From Diphasiastrum complanatum (taxonomy: Eukaryota > Streptophyta > Lycopodiopsida > Lycopodiales > Lycopodiaceae): a DNA stretch of 64,000 bases. How positions within the stretch are numbered: the first letter of the stretch is position 1; every line of letters begins with the position of its first letter. Shown piece after piece: positions 47,503 to 58,395 of this stretch. Made by a program: the position numbers and the translations under genes. A model generated the notes under the pieces. It was given only the letters and a program-made list of their open reading frames with translations. It was not told the origin of the DNA and did no database searches. The stretch covers positions 54,506,282 to 54,570,281 of the forward strand of contig CM055098.1 in the NCBI GenBank assembly GCA_029204225.1, read 5' to 3'.

Positions 47503-48540
47503 GTGATGCCGAATTGTCACACTCGAGACCAAGGGACTGAAAGGTATATTAGGCCTTTTAGTACACAAGAACAACACTGTGGAAATGAAAATGCCTATGA
47601 TATGGGATACGGGACTATTGCCAGAATTATACCCCCAGAACTACCTGAATTAGAACATGATGAAGTAGATAGAATATCAATCGAGGATCTTGAGATATCT
47701 CAAGAAGAACCTTATCATTTAGAAGATTGTGTCTAGACACAAGAAGAGGATTATGGGTCAGATCTACATTGTTATGGGATAGTTAATTGTGGAATACAAA
47801 CTGATAGAAATATAGACCTATGGACTAAGCCTTCATGATGACACCCCTCAGGATAGACGAGCTAAGACCAACGACAACAAGCCCCCTACACATTTCAAAA
47901 AACCAAGCATACCCAAAGAGGCTAGGGCGAGCATACTGACGATAACCCGAAGTGAGTTACGAGCAGACCCCCCTAGAAAAAAGCGGATGCAAGAGAGTGA
48001 CAGGCGAGTAAGTCTTGGGAAGGCCACTAAGTCTGAGGAGCCAGCACCATCAATGTTTAGCGACCAACTTGATCAAGTTGTACCTCCAGACAAGGGCAAC
48101 AATAGCATTTTAGAATGGGCATAAATTGACGAACCCACATAGACGACCCCAATAGACTACCCTCCTCAATTTTGACCACTAGATCTAGATGCACCGACTT
48201 TTGGTAGCAGAAATACTACCCCCCCTATTCCTGATGACATTAATCAGGAGGAGTCATATGATATACGGAACCTATTCAAAGATCATAAGAATGTGGGGAA
48301 CAAGAGTACATCGATACACACTAACGAGGATGGGTACCAAAACTATACCCAAAAAATCCAAGATATACCCCATTGGGAAGAGGACATGCCGGGCTATATC
48401 TCCGAAGTTGATATCAAGAACGAAGGGCATGAGCCAGAAATCAGAGAAGAGATGAGGAATACTCCACCTCCAACCATGGATATAAATAATGGGAATGAAC
48501 CCTATGATATGGGAAGGATATTTTAGGCTACAAATGCAGA
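47503..48540 (+). pseudogene. Downstream gypsy gag-like frames
   Basis: Several short acidic frames with stops between them (47503-47736: DEVDRISIEDLEISQEEPYH; 48293-48526: MDINNGNEPYDMGRIF). They share the composition of the preceding gag leader but no recognisable domain. The end near 48540 is where this composition stops. Confidence 0.35.
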
Positions 48541-49394
48541 AATTCCATTTGTACCATGGAACTGAAACATACACCAAAATCACCCACATCAGTTGAGAGA
48601 TCTGAATAATTTAGCCTCCTATTCCATATATCACAATAAGACCTATAACAGAAGATGAATATCCTGACAACAAGATTGATGTTGGGTAGGCAACATGATG
48701 GAAGTCCACCATTATCCTTGATTTTACCTATGGGATAAGGAAAAATAGGAAGTTTATGTTCTATTTTTATTTGTTCATTTCTCTGCTTTACTAATCTTGT
48801 TGTTTGGTGAATTTCTTTTCCATTCTCTATGTTATGAAAAAAAAAAAAAGTTATTGTTGTTGTATGCACTAACACTTGTTGAAGTGCAGGAATCAAATAT
48901 CCAAAAGTCAAAATCATTTGCACCCACCATCACTGCACCCACATCACATTAGACACAATATGTTTGAAACATTTGTTGCAAGCTTGAGTGAATGCATCCA
49001 TCCATGCACTCCGCATATACTCTGAGCTGCATAGGGCATTGTGCATTGTTGTAGCGGGCATACGATTGATTGATATAGAAGCATATGGGGGGGTTAAGAG
49101 AGGAAAAATTTGGGAATGAAAACATGGGGAGGGGAGTGACTCAATTGCCCAATGGATAAAGCACAAAAAAAGAGAGGAGGTTTGATGATGCCTACTCCAT
49201 ATCGAATCCATACCCATTTGTGAGGTTCGATATCTTTCTCCCTACGCTTGAGATTTTCATGTAGATTCATTCTAAACAAAGTTTGTTGGTCAGAGACACA
49301 CTGGTATCACGAGTGCAGCTCTAGTCATCAATATGTGTGAAAATTCTTGATGAGTAGTGTACAATTTATTCTTCATAAATATCCTAGCAATTCA
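48541..49394. other. Intergenic, no gene recognised
   Basis: No coding similarity seen on either strand; a short poly-A run is at 48836-48849. Confidence 0.45.
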
Positions 49395-49684
49395 TGTTAG
49401 AAATCCATAAATCATAATATGGATGGAACAAACAAATATCCTAAGGGCGGTTACCAACTTTGTACATATACAAAACTGGAGTAAATGACATTTAAGGCTT
49501 ACAAGATATTTGTCTCTCAACACTTGTAAATATATATACTAGCTGAATCAAGCTATGTAAGCGTGTTCCTTTTCAATCAGCGTTATTTGTAGCAAGTGTT
49601 ATTTATTATTTCAAGCCATTGTACTCATTATTTCACGCCTACGCTCAAAGCTTCCACTGCCGGTTATCCCCATGTTTTACGACA
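49395..49684 (+). repeat. 5' LTR of degenerate copia element
   Basis: Begins TGTTAGAAATCC and ends TTTTACGACA, directly followed by an exact PBS, TGGTATCAGAGC, at 49685-49696. About 290 bp. No second copy is in the window. Confidence 0.7.
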
Positions 49685-49826
49685 TGGTATCAGAGCACGC
49701 ATTTTGGTAATCTGCATTTCTATTGCAGATTATCAGTCTTGTTTCTATCAAGATGCCTTTTAAGCAAACGCGCAGCCAACAGTATTTCGACAATCGTTGT
49801 TTCTACCAACCATCTCGTTCAACCAG

Positions 49827-50655
49827 AATGGATCCATCATCTAGTTCATCTCTCATTGACAAACTCGATGGAGATAACTACCATCTTTGGAAATTTAAGA
49901 TGAAGGTTATACTTCTATCCAAAGAACTGTGGGACATCGTTGATGGCACAGAGCTCAAACCAGAAGGTGATACAACCATCATCACCAAGTGGAGACTGAG
50001 AGATGGCAAAGCATTTGCCATGATCACCCTCAACATCAAGAATACGCGGATCAGCCGCATACGTGCTGCTCAGACTGCTAAGGATGCATGGGACATTCTA
50101 GCAACTCTCTACGACATCAGAGACATTACTTCCAAGTTTCATCTGAGGAAGAAATTTTTCACCCTCAGAATGTTTGATGCAAATAGTGTTGCGAGTCATC
50201 TCAACACCTTAAAAAATCTTATATAGCAGATGATTGCAACTGGCTCAGTCATAGAAGATTTTGATGCAATCATGATTCTATTATCAAGTCTACCTAAAGC
50301 CTACAAAAATTGGGTAATGGCAATTTCTACCCAAGAGCACCTCACTCAATTAAGAGTAATTTCGCTGCTCCTACAAGAGGAGATCAGAAGATCAACATCC
50401 TCCTCAGGCTCAAGAGTGGATCCTCAAGCTCTATATTCAAAAAATCAGAAGTTTAGATCCAAGAGATCTACAAAGTCAGGCTATACTGACAAGAAGAGCA
50501 ACATGCAATCTGGACCAAATTCCGATTCAGGATCGAATTCAAGCTCTTCATCATTCCAACCAGTGCAGAAACTTTTCTGTAGATACTGTAAGAGGACTGG
50601 CCACGAAATCAAGGATTGCCAAACTTTGAAATACAACAACAAAAAGAAGAAATAG
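49827..50655 (+). pseudogene. Copia gag with zinc knuckle
   Basis: From MDPSSSSSLIDKLDGDNYHL through KDAWDILATLYDIRD and LLSSLPKAYKNWVMAISTQE to the zinc knuckle CRYCKRTGHEIKDC near 50580-50620. A TAG near 50224-50226 interrupts it. Gag family membership is clear from the DGDNYHLWKFKMK start and knuckle. Confidence 0.8.
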
Positions 50656-50699
50656 TTCCAACAACAAGCACATAGTGCTACAACCAGTCACTCAAATTA

Positions 50700-53390
50700 G
50701 CAACAAGAAGAAGATGAAGCAGCTTTCATGACCAAAGTTGGAGAACAAAAGGATATCGATTCCTAGTATCTAGATTTTGGAGCAACTCAACACATGACTC
50801 ACCATCACGACTGGTTCAAAGACTATAAGTCATTTACCCACTCTCGAGTTGTGCAACTTGGAGACAACTCATCACATTCAATTGAAGGCGAAGGAACAGT
50901 CAGAGTTGAATTCAAAAGAGGTGAGGTCAAGTTGTTGTCCAATGTTCTCCAAGTTCTAAGTCTGACCAAGAATCTGTTCTCAGTTAGCAGAATCACCGAT
51001 TCAGGTCGGAGGGTCGAATTTGATACAGAAGGCCGCACAATTCTTGACAAATCTCGGAAGGTTCTAGCCTATGGAAGAAGAAGCAGCTATCTTTAGAAAC
51101 TCAGCCATTGCTACTCTTCTAATAGTCAAGCTCTTCACACAGCCACTTCTGAATTAACTGATATGTTGTGGCATTTCAGACTTGGCCATCTTAACTTCAA
51201 CAGTATTTAGTAAATGTCAACTCAGAGTCTAGTACAAGATCCGTCTTCTGTCAGCAAGCCAACTTCTCCATGAAAAAGCTGTATTATCAGCAAGCATGTT
51301 AGGAGTCCCTTCATTTCAGACTCAATTCATACATCCAAGAGCTTGCTTGACCTTGTACATAGCGACATTTGTGGCTTGATGTAGACTGCTTTCACAGAAG
51401 GAGCTCTCTATTTTCTAACCTTTATCGACGACTTCTCTTGAAGGACTGCTACCTACTTTATGAAGAACAAATCTAAGGCATTTAAGTTCTTCAAGCAGTT
51501 CAAGACATCTGCAAAAAATCAGACCCAGAGGAAGATCAAAGCTCTATGCACAGATGGAGGGAGGAGAGTATATCTCCACAGAATTCAAGGAGTTCTACAA
51601 GGCCAACGAGATACATCAACAATATACAACCAACTACTCACCTCAATCCAATGGTATAGCTGAACGAAAGAATCGAACACTCATCAAAAGTGCCAAGATC
51701 ATGCTAGCCCATGCCTCTCTTCCAAAGAAATTTTGGGCAGAAGCTGTTACTACAACTGTCTATTTGCAGAATCGATCCATCACCAAAGCCCTGAATGGCA
51801 AGACACCTTATGAGATGTGGACAGGATCAAAACCATCTCTAAAAAATATTCGAGTGTTTGGATGCATCACTTTCGCTCAGATCCCTGAAGATCTAAGAAG
51901 AAAGCTGGATGATAAGAGCAGAAAAACGAATTTTATCAGCTATTCCCTAGACCACAAGGAATACAAACTCTACAATTTGGATCCCGAAAAGGCATTCACC
52001 AGTAGAGATGTCATTTTTGTGGAAGACCAGTTCATCAACCACAAAGGGAAAGCTGTTGATAAATCCGACCCAAGGATCGAACAACCAGACAATTCCAATC
52101 TAGGGATTCAACTGCAGAATATCGACACTAACTTAGACAATTAGTCAGAACCTCAATGAGTCAACCCACATCAGAGGGCCAAAGCTCAACCCAGAAGGTC
52201 AAACAGGTCCAAATAGCCTCCATCCAGATTTATAGATGATTCGGCCTACTACTTTGTGCAGGAACCAAACACCATTTCTAAGGCAATGTCTACTCCTGAT
52301 GCTGGCCAGTGGAAAGCAGTGATGGACGTCGAATTTGATTTTCTGATGGAGAATCAAACGTGAACAGTCACTGAGCTGCCAAAGGACCAAAATCCAATTC
52401 CATGCAAATGAATATTCAAGGTGAAGTACGACGCTAAAGGAAGGCTAAATCGTTACAAGGCTAGGCTAGTCGCCAAAGGATTTTTTTCCAAATTTTAGAT
52501 CTTGATTATTCAGAAACTTTCAGCCTAGTTTTCAAACATGTTTCGATCCGCCTACTCCTCTCCTTTGCAGCCGCAACAGATCTTGAAGTCCACCAGATGG
52601 ATGTCCAGACTGCTTTCCTCAATAGAACCATCGAAGAGAAAATCTATATGACGTAGCCAGAGGGATACGAACTCAACGACAAGCATCAGCACCTTGTATG
52701 AAAAATCCACAAGGTGCTCTATGGGCTGAAACAGTCATCCAGAGCCTGGTTCCAAAATATTAACGCATTTCTGATAGATAATGGTTTTATTCCAAACTCG
52801 ACAGACTCGAATGTCTACTTCAAGTATGTATCAGATTACTTCATCATCATCACTCTCTATGTAGATGATACACTCTTATTCAGTAACAATCTGAATCTGA
52901 TGAATGATACAAAATGCATGCTGGCCCAAGAATACAAGGCCCAGGAATACAAGATGACTGACATGGGTCCAGCCCACTATTGTCTCGGAATCCAAATCCA
53001 ATGAGATTGACCCAACAGACTGATTATTATCAATTAGCAACGATATCTCAACAACGTGCTGGAAAAGTATAGAATGGCCAACTGCAAACCAAGTCATTTT
53101 CCACTCGACCGTGGACTAAAGTTATCAAAGGAACAGTCTCCTCAAACCGAGGCATAAAAGGAAGAGATGAAGTGCTACCCGTTTCAATCCATCATCGGCT
53201 CACTAATGTATGCAAAAAGTGAAGCAACGCGACTCAGATGGAGTTCAGATGTGGTCGCTGGATATTGCCAGCTGAATCACTCCTATAGTCCTCCAGAGTG
53301 TAGTCAGGCACTGCTGATCTACGTTTATAAATTAATGCAGCATTCAACAAATTCAACCAATGTGCGGAATTGAAATGAATGGGAGAATCA
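50700..53390 (+). pseudogene. Copia pol: protease, integrase, RT and partial RNase H
   Basis: 50760-51100: protease-like region (the expected active-site DSG reads DFG in LDFGATQHMTHH) and pre-integrase. 51420-51700: integrase core (FIDDFS, FYKANEIHQQYTTNYSPQSN, GIAERKNRTLIK). 51780-52020: LRVFGC-type region (IRVFGCITFAQIPEDLRRKL). 52500-53000: reverse transcriptase (VHQMDVQTAFLN, LYGLKQSSRAWFQNINAFLI, ITLYVDDTLLFSN). 53170-53300: start of RNase H region (SIIGSLMYAK). Numerous stops and frameshifts. The element is older than the nested copia. Confidence 0.8.
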
Positions 53391-53855
53391 GACACACAAA
53401 TAACAGCAGAAATGTTTGCATTCGAGATCATACAACGTAAAAGAAGACATGTGCACAATGGCTACAAGATCATCTATTGATTTTCTTTGATTCTTAGAGC
53501 ATTGCATACAGATCCACGCAATGCATTGGCGTGAGAGAAATATGGTTTCTCTCACGAATGGATGTGTCGCTTACTAGCGGACTTGTGGATCTCTATGGAT
53601 CCTGATCACAGAACTCGTCTCACACGTAGGCGGACTTCTTGTTTGTATTTTTTCTTGATTGCTTACTAGCATCAGACTGCTACACTATATGTGTGCTCTG
53701 TCTATGTCAAATATCATCCAGTAAGTATATAGTCGCTCTATGTAACTTTAGGATTAGAGTGACTAAACATCTACAACCAATCAAAAAATTACAAGAATGG
53801 CAAATTAGCCATGACCTAGGGTATAATTACTGATTTCATGCCATCAGATCAGATA
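53391..53855. other. Unrecognised spacer between opposing copia elements
   Basis: No gene or LTR pair identified. It may contain the LTR of the reverse-strand copia that follows, but its ends were not found. Confidence 0.35.
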
Positions 53856-54119
53856 TCTATACTTCTGAGTGCTTGCATGATCTTGGCTGGTACTCTTTGG
53901 AGCGTGAGGATAGAAAGTCTTTCGTGACATTTTTTGTGTTGTGTTGTTGGTTTCGTTTCCGTCGTCTGACTTTCTCGTGTTGGACCGCAAAAGATTCTCG
54001 TTCGCAAATCTTTCGCGTTCGTGTCTTCTTGACTTTCGTGTTCGTGAAACTTTCCTGCTTCGTGTCTCTTGACTTTTGTGTTCACGAACATCTTCGTCAA
54101 GCAGAGGGCTGAAAGCTAG

Positions 54120-55290
54120 CAAAGCTTTGTAATTAGAAACGTTTTGTTTCTTCAGCTCCCTCTCAAAGCATGATAGCTTTACAATCCCGAGACTGCTCCT
54201 TTGTCTCTCAAAGAGTCCTTTGTCCAGGGCTTTGGTGAAGATATCAGCAACCGTGTCCTTCATTCCGATGAAGGTGGTCTGAGCATCTTCTTTTCAATTA
54301 GATCCCTGATCAAGTGGTACTTGATCATACTTTGTTCTGGAATGGAACACGGGATCTTTCGTCAGGTGTATTGCAGAGGTGTTGTCCATGTGCAAGACCA
54401 GAGGCTCGTTCTTTGTTTCGTCCAATTCATCCAAGAACTGCCTTATCCAGATTATCTCGTTGGCCATCTTTGCTGCTGCAACGTACTCTGCTTCGCAGGA
54501 TGACTGGGCCACAATGGTCTGCTTCTTGCTGACCCAGAGAACTGCTGCTCCTGATGCGATGGTGCATCCTCCTGAGACGCTTTTACAATCGTCCTTGAGG
54601 GATGCATAACTAGCATTGCTATAGGAAAGTATCCTAAAACCTGCATCACGACAATAACACAATCTGTAATCCCTCGTTAATTGAGGATATTGCAAAATGT
54701 GTTTTGCAATCTTCCAATGTGCCGAGCCTAAATTTGTGCAGAATTGGCTCATCCTGAATACTGCATAAGCATTATCAGGGCATGTGTAGTCTGCAAGGTA
54801 CATCAGTGATCCTATCAGCTTCCTGTAAGGTGTGAGCTGCATCTGTTCTCTCTCTTCCTCAGTCTTTGGACAATCATCATTTGTCAGCACCATCCTTGCG
54901 AGCATTGGAGTATTTGCTCCTTTGCAGTTCAGCATCCCAAAATCCTCTAGGATCTTCTAGGTGTATCTGGATTGGTGAAGGTATAACTTACCTCCCTCAT
55001 AGTCCCTTTCAATTTGTAAGCCTAGGTAACACCTGGCTTCTCCCAGATCCACTATCTCGAAATGTTTCAAGATGTTTGTCTTCACTTCAGCAATTAGTTG
55101 TTAACTCTTGCAAAGTATCAGAGTGTCGTCCACATATACAACTACTATGATGATTTGCCCATCTGTAACTCTGACATATACATTGGAATCAACCAACAGA
55201 GGCTTGAATCCTAATGGTTTCAGGGCTTGATCTTTCTTTTTGTACCATCGTCGGGCTGATTGTTTCAGACCGTAAATGCTCTATGCATTT
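54120..55290 (-). pseudogene. Reverse-strand Ty1/copia RT and RNase H
   Basis: Read leftward from 55290: reverse transcriptase fragment with IIVVVYVDDTLILC (about 55110-55170), then LGLQIERDYEGGKLYLHQSR, and from 54935 RNase H with LNCKGANTPM, LIGSLMYLA, SSCEAEYVAAAKMANEIIWI and HMDNTSAIHLTKDPVFHSRT. 54263 continues with DTVADIFTKALDKGLFERQR near the pol C-terminus. A few stops (for example after SRYT near 54960) and a frameshift near 54300 disable it. The upstream part (gag, protease, integrase) is absent, replaced at about 55290 by an unrelated repeat. Confidence 0.82.
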
Positions 55291-55299
55291 TGCATGCAT

Positions 55300-55585
55300 A
55301 GAATAATGCTCATACTTGATTCCATGATGCAACAATAGTGAAAAACAACCAATGTACCTCGTGTTGAGTAGAATCCAAAATGCCTTGAAAGTCCTCCAAG
55401 TCATGAGTTCACACCTGTCCTTTGAGGCTGGGGCCTGGTATTCTTCAAGTTGGGTGCCCTTGTGAGATAGATTTACTCCAAGCTTAGTGGCGTGGGCCTG
55501 GTCCAATTACAAGAGAGCACATGAGATGTCCAACGACCCCCGAGGGATTCTGGGAGGGAGACGCAGTAGTTGTCAGGCTCTCTGG
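55300..55585 (-). repeat. Interspersed repeat, inverted partner of 37662-37925
   Basis: Reverse complement matches the unit near 37.7 kb. Here it abuts the 5' end of the copia RT fragment. Confidence 0.7.
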
Positions 55586-57901
55586 AATAAGCCAACGCTA
55601 ATGGTGAGCATGATTCGCTTGATTGGCATTGCAACTCTGAGATGGAGATCCCACGTTAATGGTCAAGTGCTTTTATAATGAGCCAGTGCTGATGGTGAAC
55701 ATGAATTGCTCGATTGGTAGTGAAGGCAGCAGAGGTTGCGCTGCAAATTTTGACAGATAGGTAGCAGAAGTTGTGCTACAAATTTACACAGACAAACAAC
55801 AAAATGCACTGGTTCCCAGTGTGGGCACCCACAATCAAATGTCTACTGATTCACATCTACAAGTGTCCTTCTCTCCATCTCCGTTTCTGATCACTCTGTC
55901 CTCTGGGATTTTCGCAAGTCCACACTGGAGGTATATTTTTTTGCTCAGTTGGGGGTGATTTACCGCATGGAGCTAGCACAACCCTGTTAGTCCGATTCAC
56001 TAAATTCACTCGTTTGGCTACGGTTCAGACATTGGTGATTAGTGTGAACACTCCTTGGTGAATTGAGGTGGTCATCATGCCTTTAAGAGCATGCTATCAT
56101 TCTTAACTCATCCACTTAGGAGCACCTTCAAGAAGATAGTGCTCACTCACCCACACTATTTTTCCCTCAACAATCTACTCTTTCTCTCACGCTTGCTTCA
56201 AAACATCCGATTAATAAGAAGCTATCTGAACTCTAAGCAAACACAACCGAAGAAGATTCATCCACTAACACAAAAATAAAACATTCTCTCCATGCTACAG
56301 GAAGATCCGAAAAGCTGGACGTGCATTCAAACCCACTCACATAAAGCATTCCCCAAAATCCAAAGACCCTACCACTCGAACATCTAAATCGCACTCTCAA
56401 CACATCCCAACATTAATCAATCAACATCACCACCAATGGCTAACAACACTCAACTCTCTCAAGGACACCAACAGCCCATTCCCTCACATAACATGCAAAG
56501 CAAAAGTTGTCTCTCCCATTTATAGGCATCCTTCAATCCTCCCCTTCATAATGCCAAATTTTCACCTTTCAATCCCTTCATGCCATGCGTCCCGCTTTGT
56601 ACAAGGTCTTTAACTTGGGATTGGACTTGAAGTGGTAGCCCCTTTGTCTTGAAAAGATGTTCTAATCACTAGTACAGGGGTACCACTTGTGTGAGCCACC
56701 TTCCTTTGTTGCACTTGTGGGTGGTGTAAATGGTAAGTACTTCACTTGATTATTATTCTTAATTGGGTAGTCCTTATGACTACTTGTGGTCAACCCCTAC
56801 CATTTTTAGATAGGATATTTTTATCAAGTGAGTTTGGCCCCTCTGCATTTTCATTTTGCATGTCCATGGCCCATGGTTTATGCCTTCGTGTTGGTCTGTC
56901 GGGGTGCCGCTTCAACTTGCACTGTCTATTGGGTGTATGTATCTTGCCTATATTTCCATTACAGCTTCCTTGACCCTATCCCATAATTTCCGACCATTTG
57001 TTGCGAGTTGATTTTTTTCATTGCCATTTTTTTGTGTATCGTTACTGGCAAGCACTCATGACTTGGGGTTCCTTTAGGGCAACCGGTTCCTTGAAAAACG
57101 TAGTAGACAATTTTTTATATTAATAAAAAGTAGTAGAGTACATTGGAAAATTCGCTCGACAATGTCGACTATTATAATCGGGCCAATTCTAAGGCCGTAA
57201 CCTAGTTTATGGGCCATTTCTAAGGCCTCAAATTTTGCTATAGCCACATTTTGGGCAGGCTAGGACCCCTATCTATAAGCAACTTTGTGCCGATTTTGCC
57301 ATTAGTAGCCGAGTTTTACATGCCGGTTTTTACAAAATAGTGAAAATCTCTTTAAACATAGCTCGATTTTTCGTGCAAAAATATCGGCTAACATTGGCAA
57401 CTGCACTGGGGAGTGTAGTCCCCACACGAACGAACTCAGAGTGCTCCTGGTGGTGAATTAAGTATAGTGGGCTCAGCAAACTTGCTGGGTGATGCTAACC
57501 ACAAGGATTTTGTATAGTATCTGCAATCACTTTCTTCCCAAAGGCCATTGGTTGAGCCCTTAGGATCCATCTGCAACTAATTGGTCTTTACTACAACATC
57601 TTCAAGTAATCTGGTGCCTACATACTTGCATTAAAACCCACCCATGACCTATATGGTGCTCCCACACCCATCAGATTTAAAGGAATGCCCATTTTTTAGA
57701 CCCATGCATGGAGGGATATGCGAATGCACTTCTCAATGTTATTGGTGGGATGATGTGGATGCAGGTCACCAATAGTGTGTCTAATATTGTGTGATTGATG
57801 TGTGTACATGCATTACAGGTCTACCAATTTCAACGAGATGTGATTGACCAAATCTAGAGTTATGAAGGTTTTAATATTTAATCTCTATTTTTTATCTGAA
57901 T
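55586..57901. other. Intergenic, no gene recognised
   Basis: Only short unrecognised frames on both strands. No RNA gene or paired LTR seen. Confidence 0.45.
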
Positions 57902-58045
57902 TGTTGGAATATCAATCCACACTCTAGAGAGAACTATCAAACAGGGTGGATAGCTCAGTGGTAGAGCATCCCATCTGGTATGAGGGAGGTCCTGGGTTCG
58001 AATTCTAGTCTGTCCATCCATATTATGATTTATGGGTTTCTAACA
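57902..58045 (+). repeat. Short LTR-like unit containing a tRNA-like sequence
   Basis: This 144-bp unit starts TGTTGGAATATC, ends TTTCTAACA (near-inverted ends), and is directly followed by TTGTATCAGAGC, one mismatch from the plant tRNA-Met PBS. That is the structure expected of a small LTR. Inside, 57944-58020 resembles a tRNA. It was not possible to find a second LTR. Confidence 0.5.
57944..58020 (+). tRNA. tRNA-like sequence (degenerate; probably SINE-like or LTR-embedded)
   Basis: A 7-bp acceptor stem (GGGTGGA with TCCATCC, one G-U), D-arm AGCTCAGTGGTAGAGC (A box) and GGTTCGAATTC (B box) are all present. The anticodon stem pairs only with a bulge and the T stem is poorly paired, so an anticodon cannot be assigned. 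Both internal pol III boxes look usable. Confidence 0.45.
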
Positions 58046-58395
58046 TTGTATCAGAGCCAAGTTAGACCTAATAGTTCACGGTGTCAAAGCCATGGTTAGG
58101 TGGTCTGCCAATGTAGCAAAAACCTGGAAAAATCGAAGGTGCTCTTAGACTGAAGGTATGTAAATCCCGAAGGTGCCTCTAGAGCGAAGGCAGAAAAAAT
58201 GTGAAAAAGACGAAGGTGGTCCTGAAATGGATTCCAAGACATTCTGGCCACTGTGTCGCATTTTTTGTGAAAGTGCAAAAAAGGCGAAAAAGGAGAAGGT
58301 GCCAGAAAACGTTTAAGGCACAAAAAAAATCTCAAAGGAGAAAAAATGTGAAGGTCTGAAACATGTAGTCAGCCTTCGATTTTTAGGATGCTCAT
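58046..58395 (+). other. PBS-like site and GAAGGTG-rich leader
   Basis: TTGTATCAGAGC at 58046-58057, then repeated CGAAGGTG or GAAGGTG words (for example near 58135, 58171, 58222 and 58299) among CGAAAAAGG-type sequence. A similar patch is at 63340-63500. No coding region recognised. Confidence 0.45.

Larger units (their letters stand above)
38692..48540 (+). mobile_element. Ty3/gypsy-like element with nested copia insertion
   Basis: A PBS-like TTGGTGCGTCTGCC opens the unit, followed by acidic frames (39387-39842, 39846-40142), then the nested copia element (40143-46363), then continuing acidic frames and a retrotransposon gag (46579-47493) and further gag-like frames (47503-47736, 48293-48526). 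No protease, reverse transcriptase or integrase of gypsy type follows within the window. Confidence 0.55.
49395..53390 (+). mobile_element. Degenerate Ty1/copia element
   Basis: LTR and PBS are followed by gag (49827-50655) and all pol domains in order, broken by many stops and frameshifts. The element fades out in the RNase H region near 53300. No 3' LTR was found. Confidence 0.8.

Noticed and set aside
57944-58020. Functional tRNA gene
   Set aside because: Anticodon and T stems pair poorly, no anticodon can be assigned, and it lies within an LTR-like unit.
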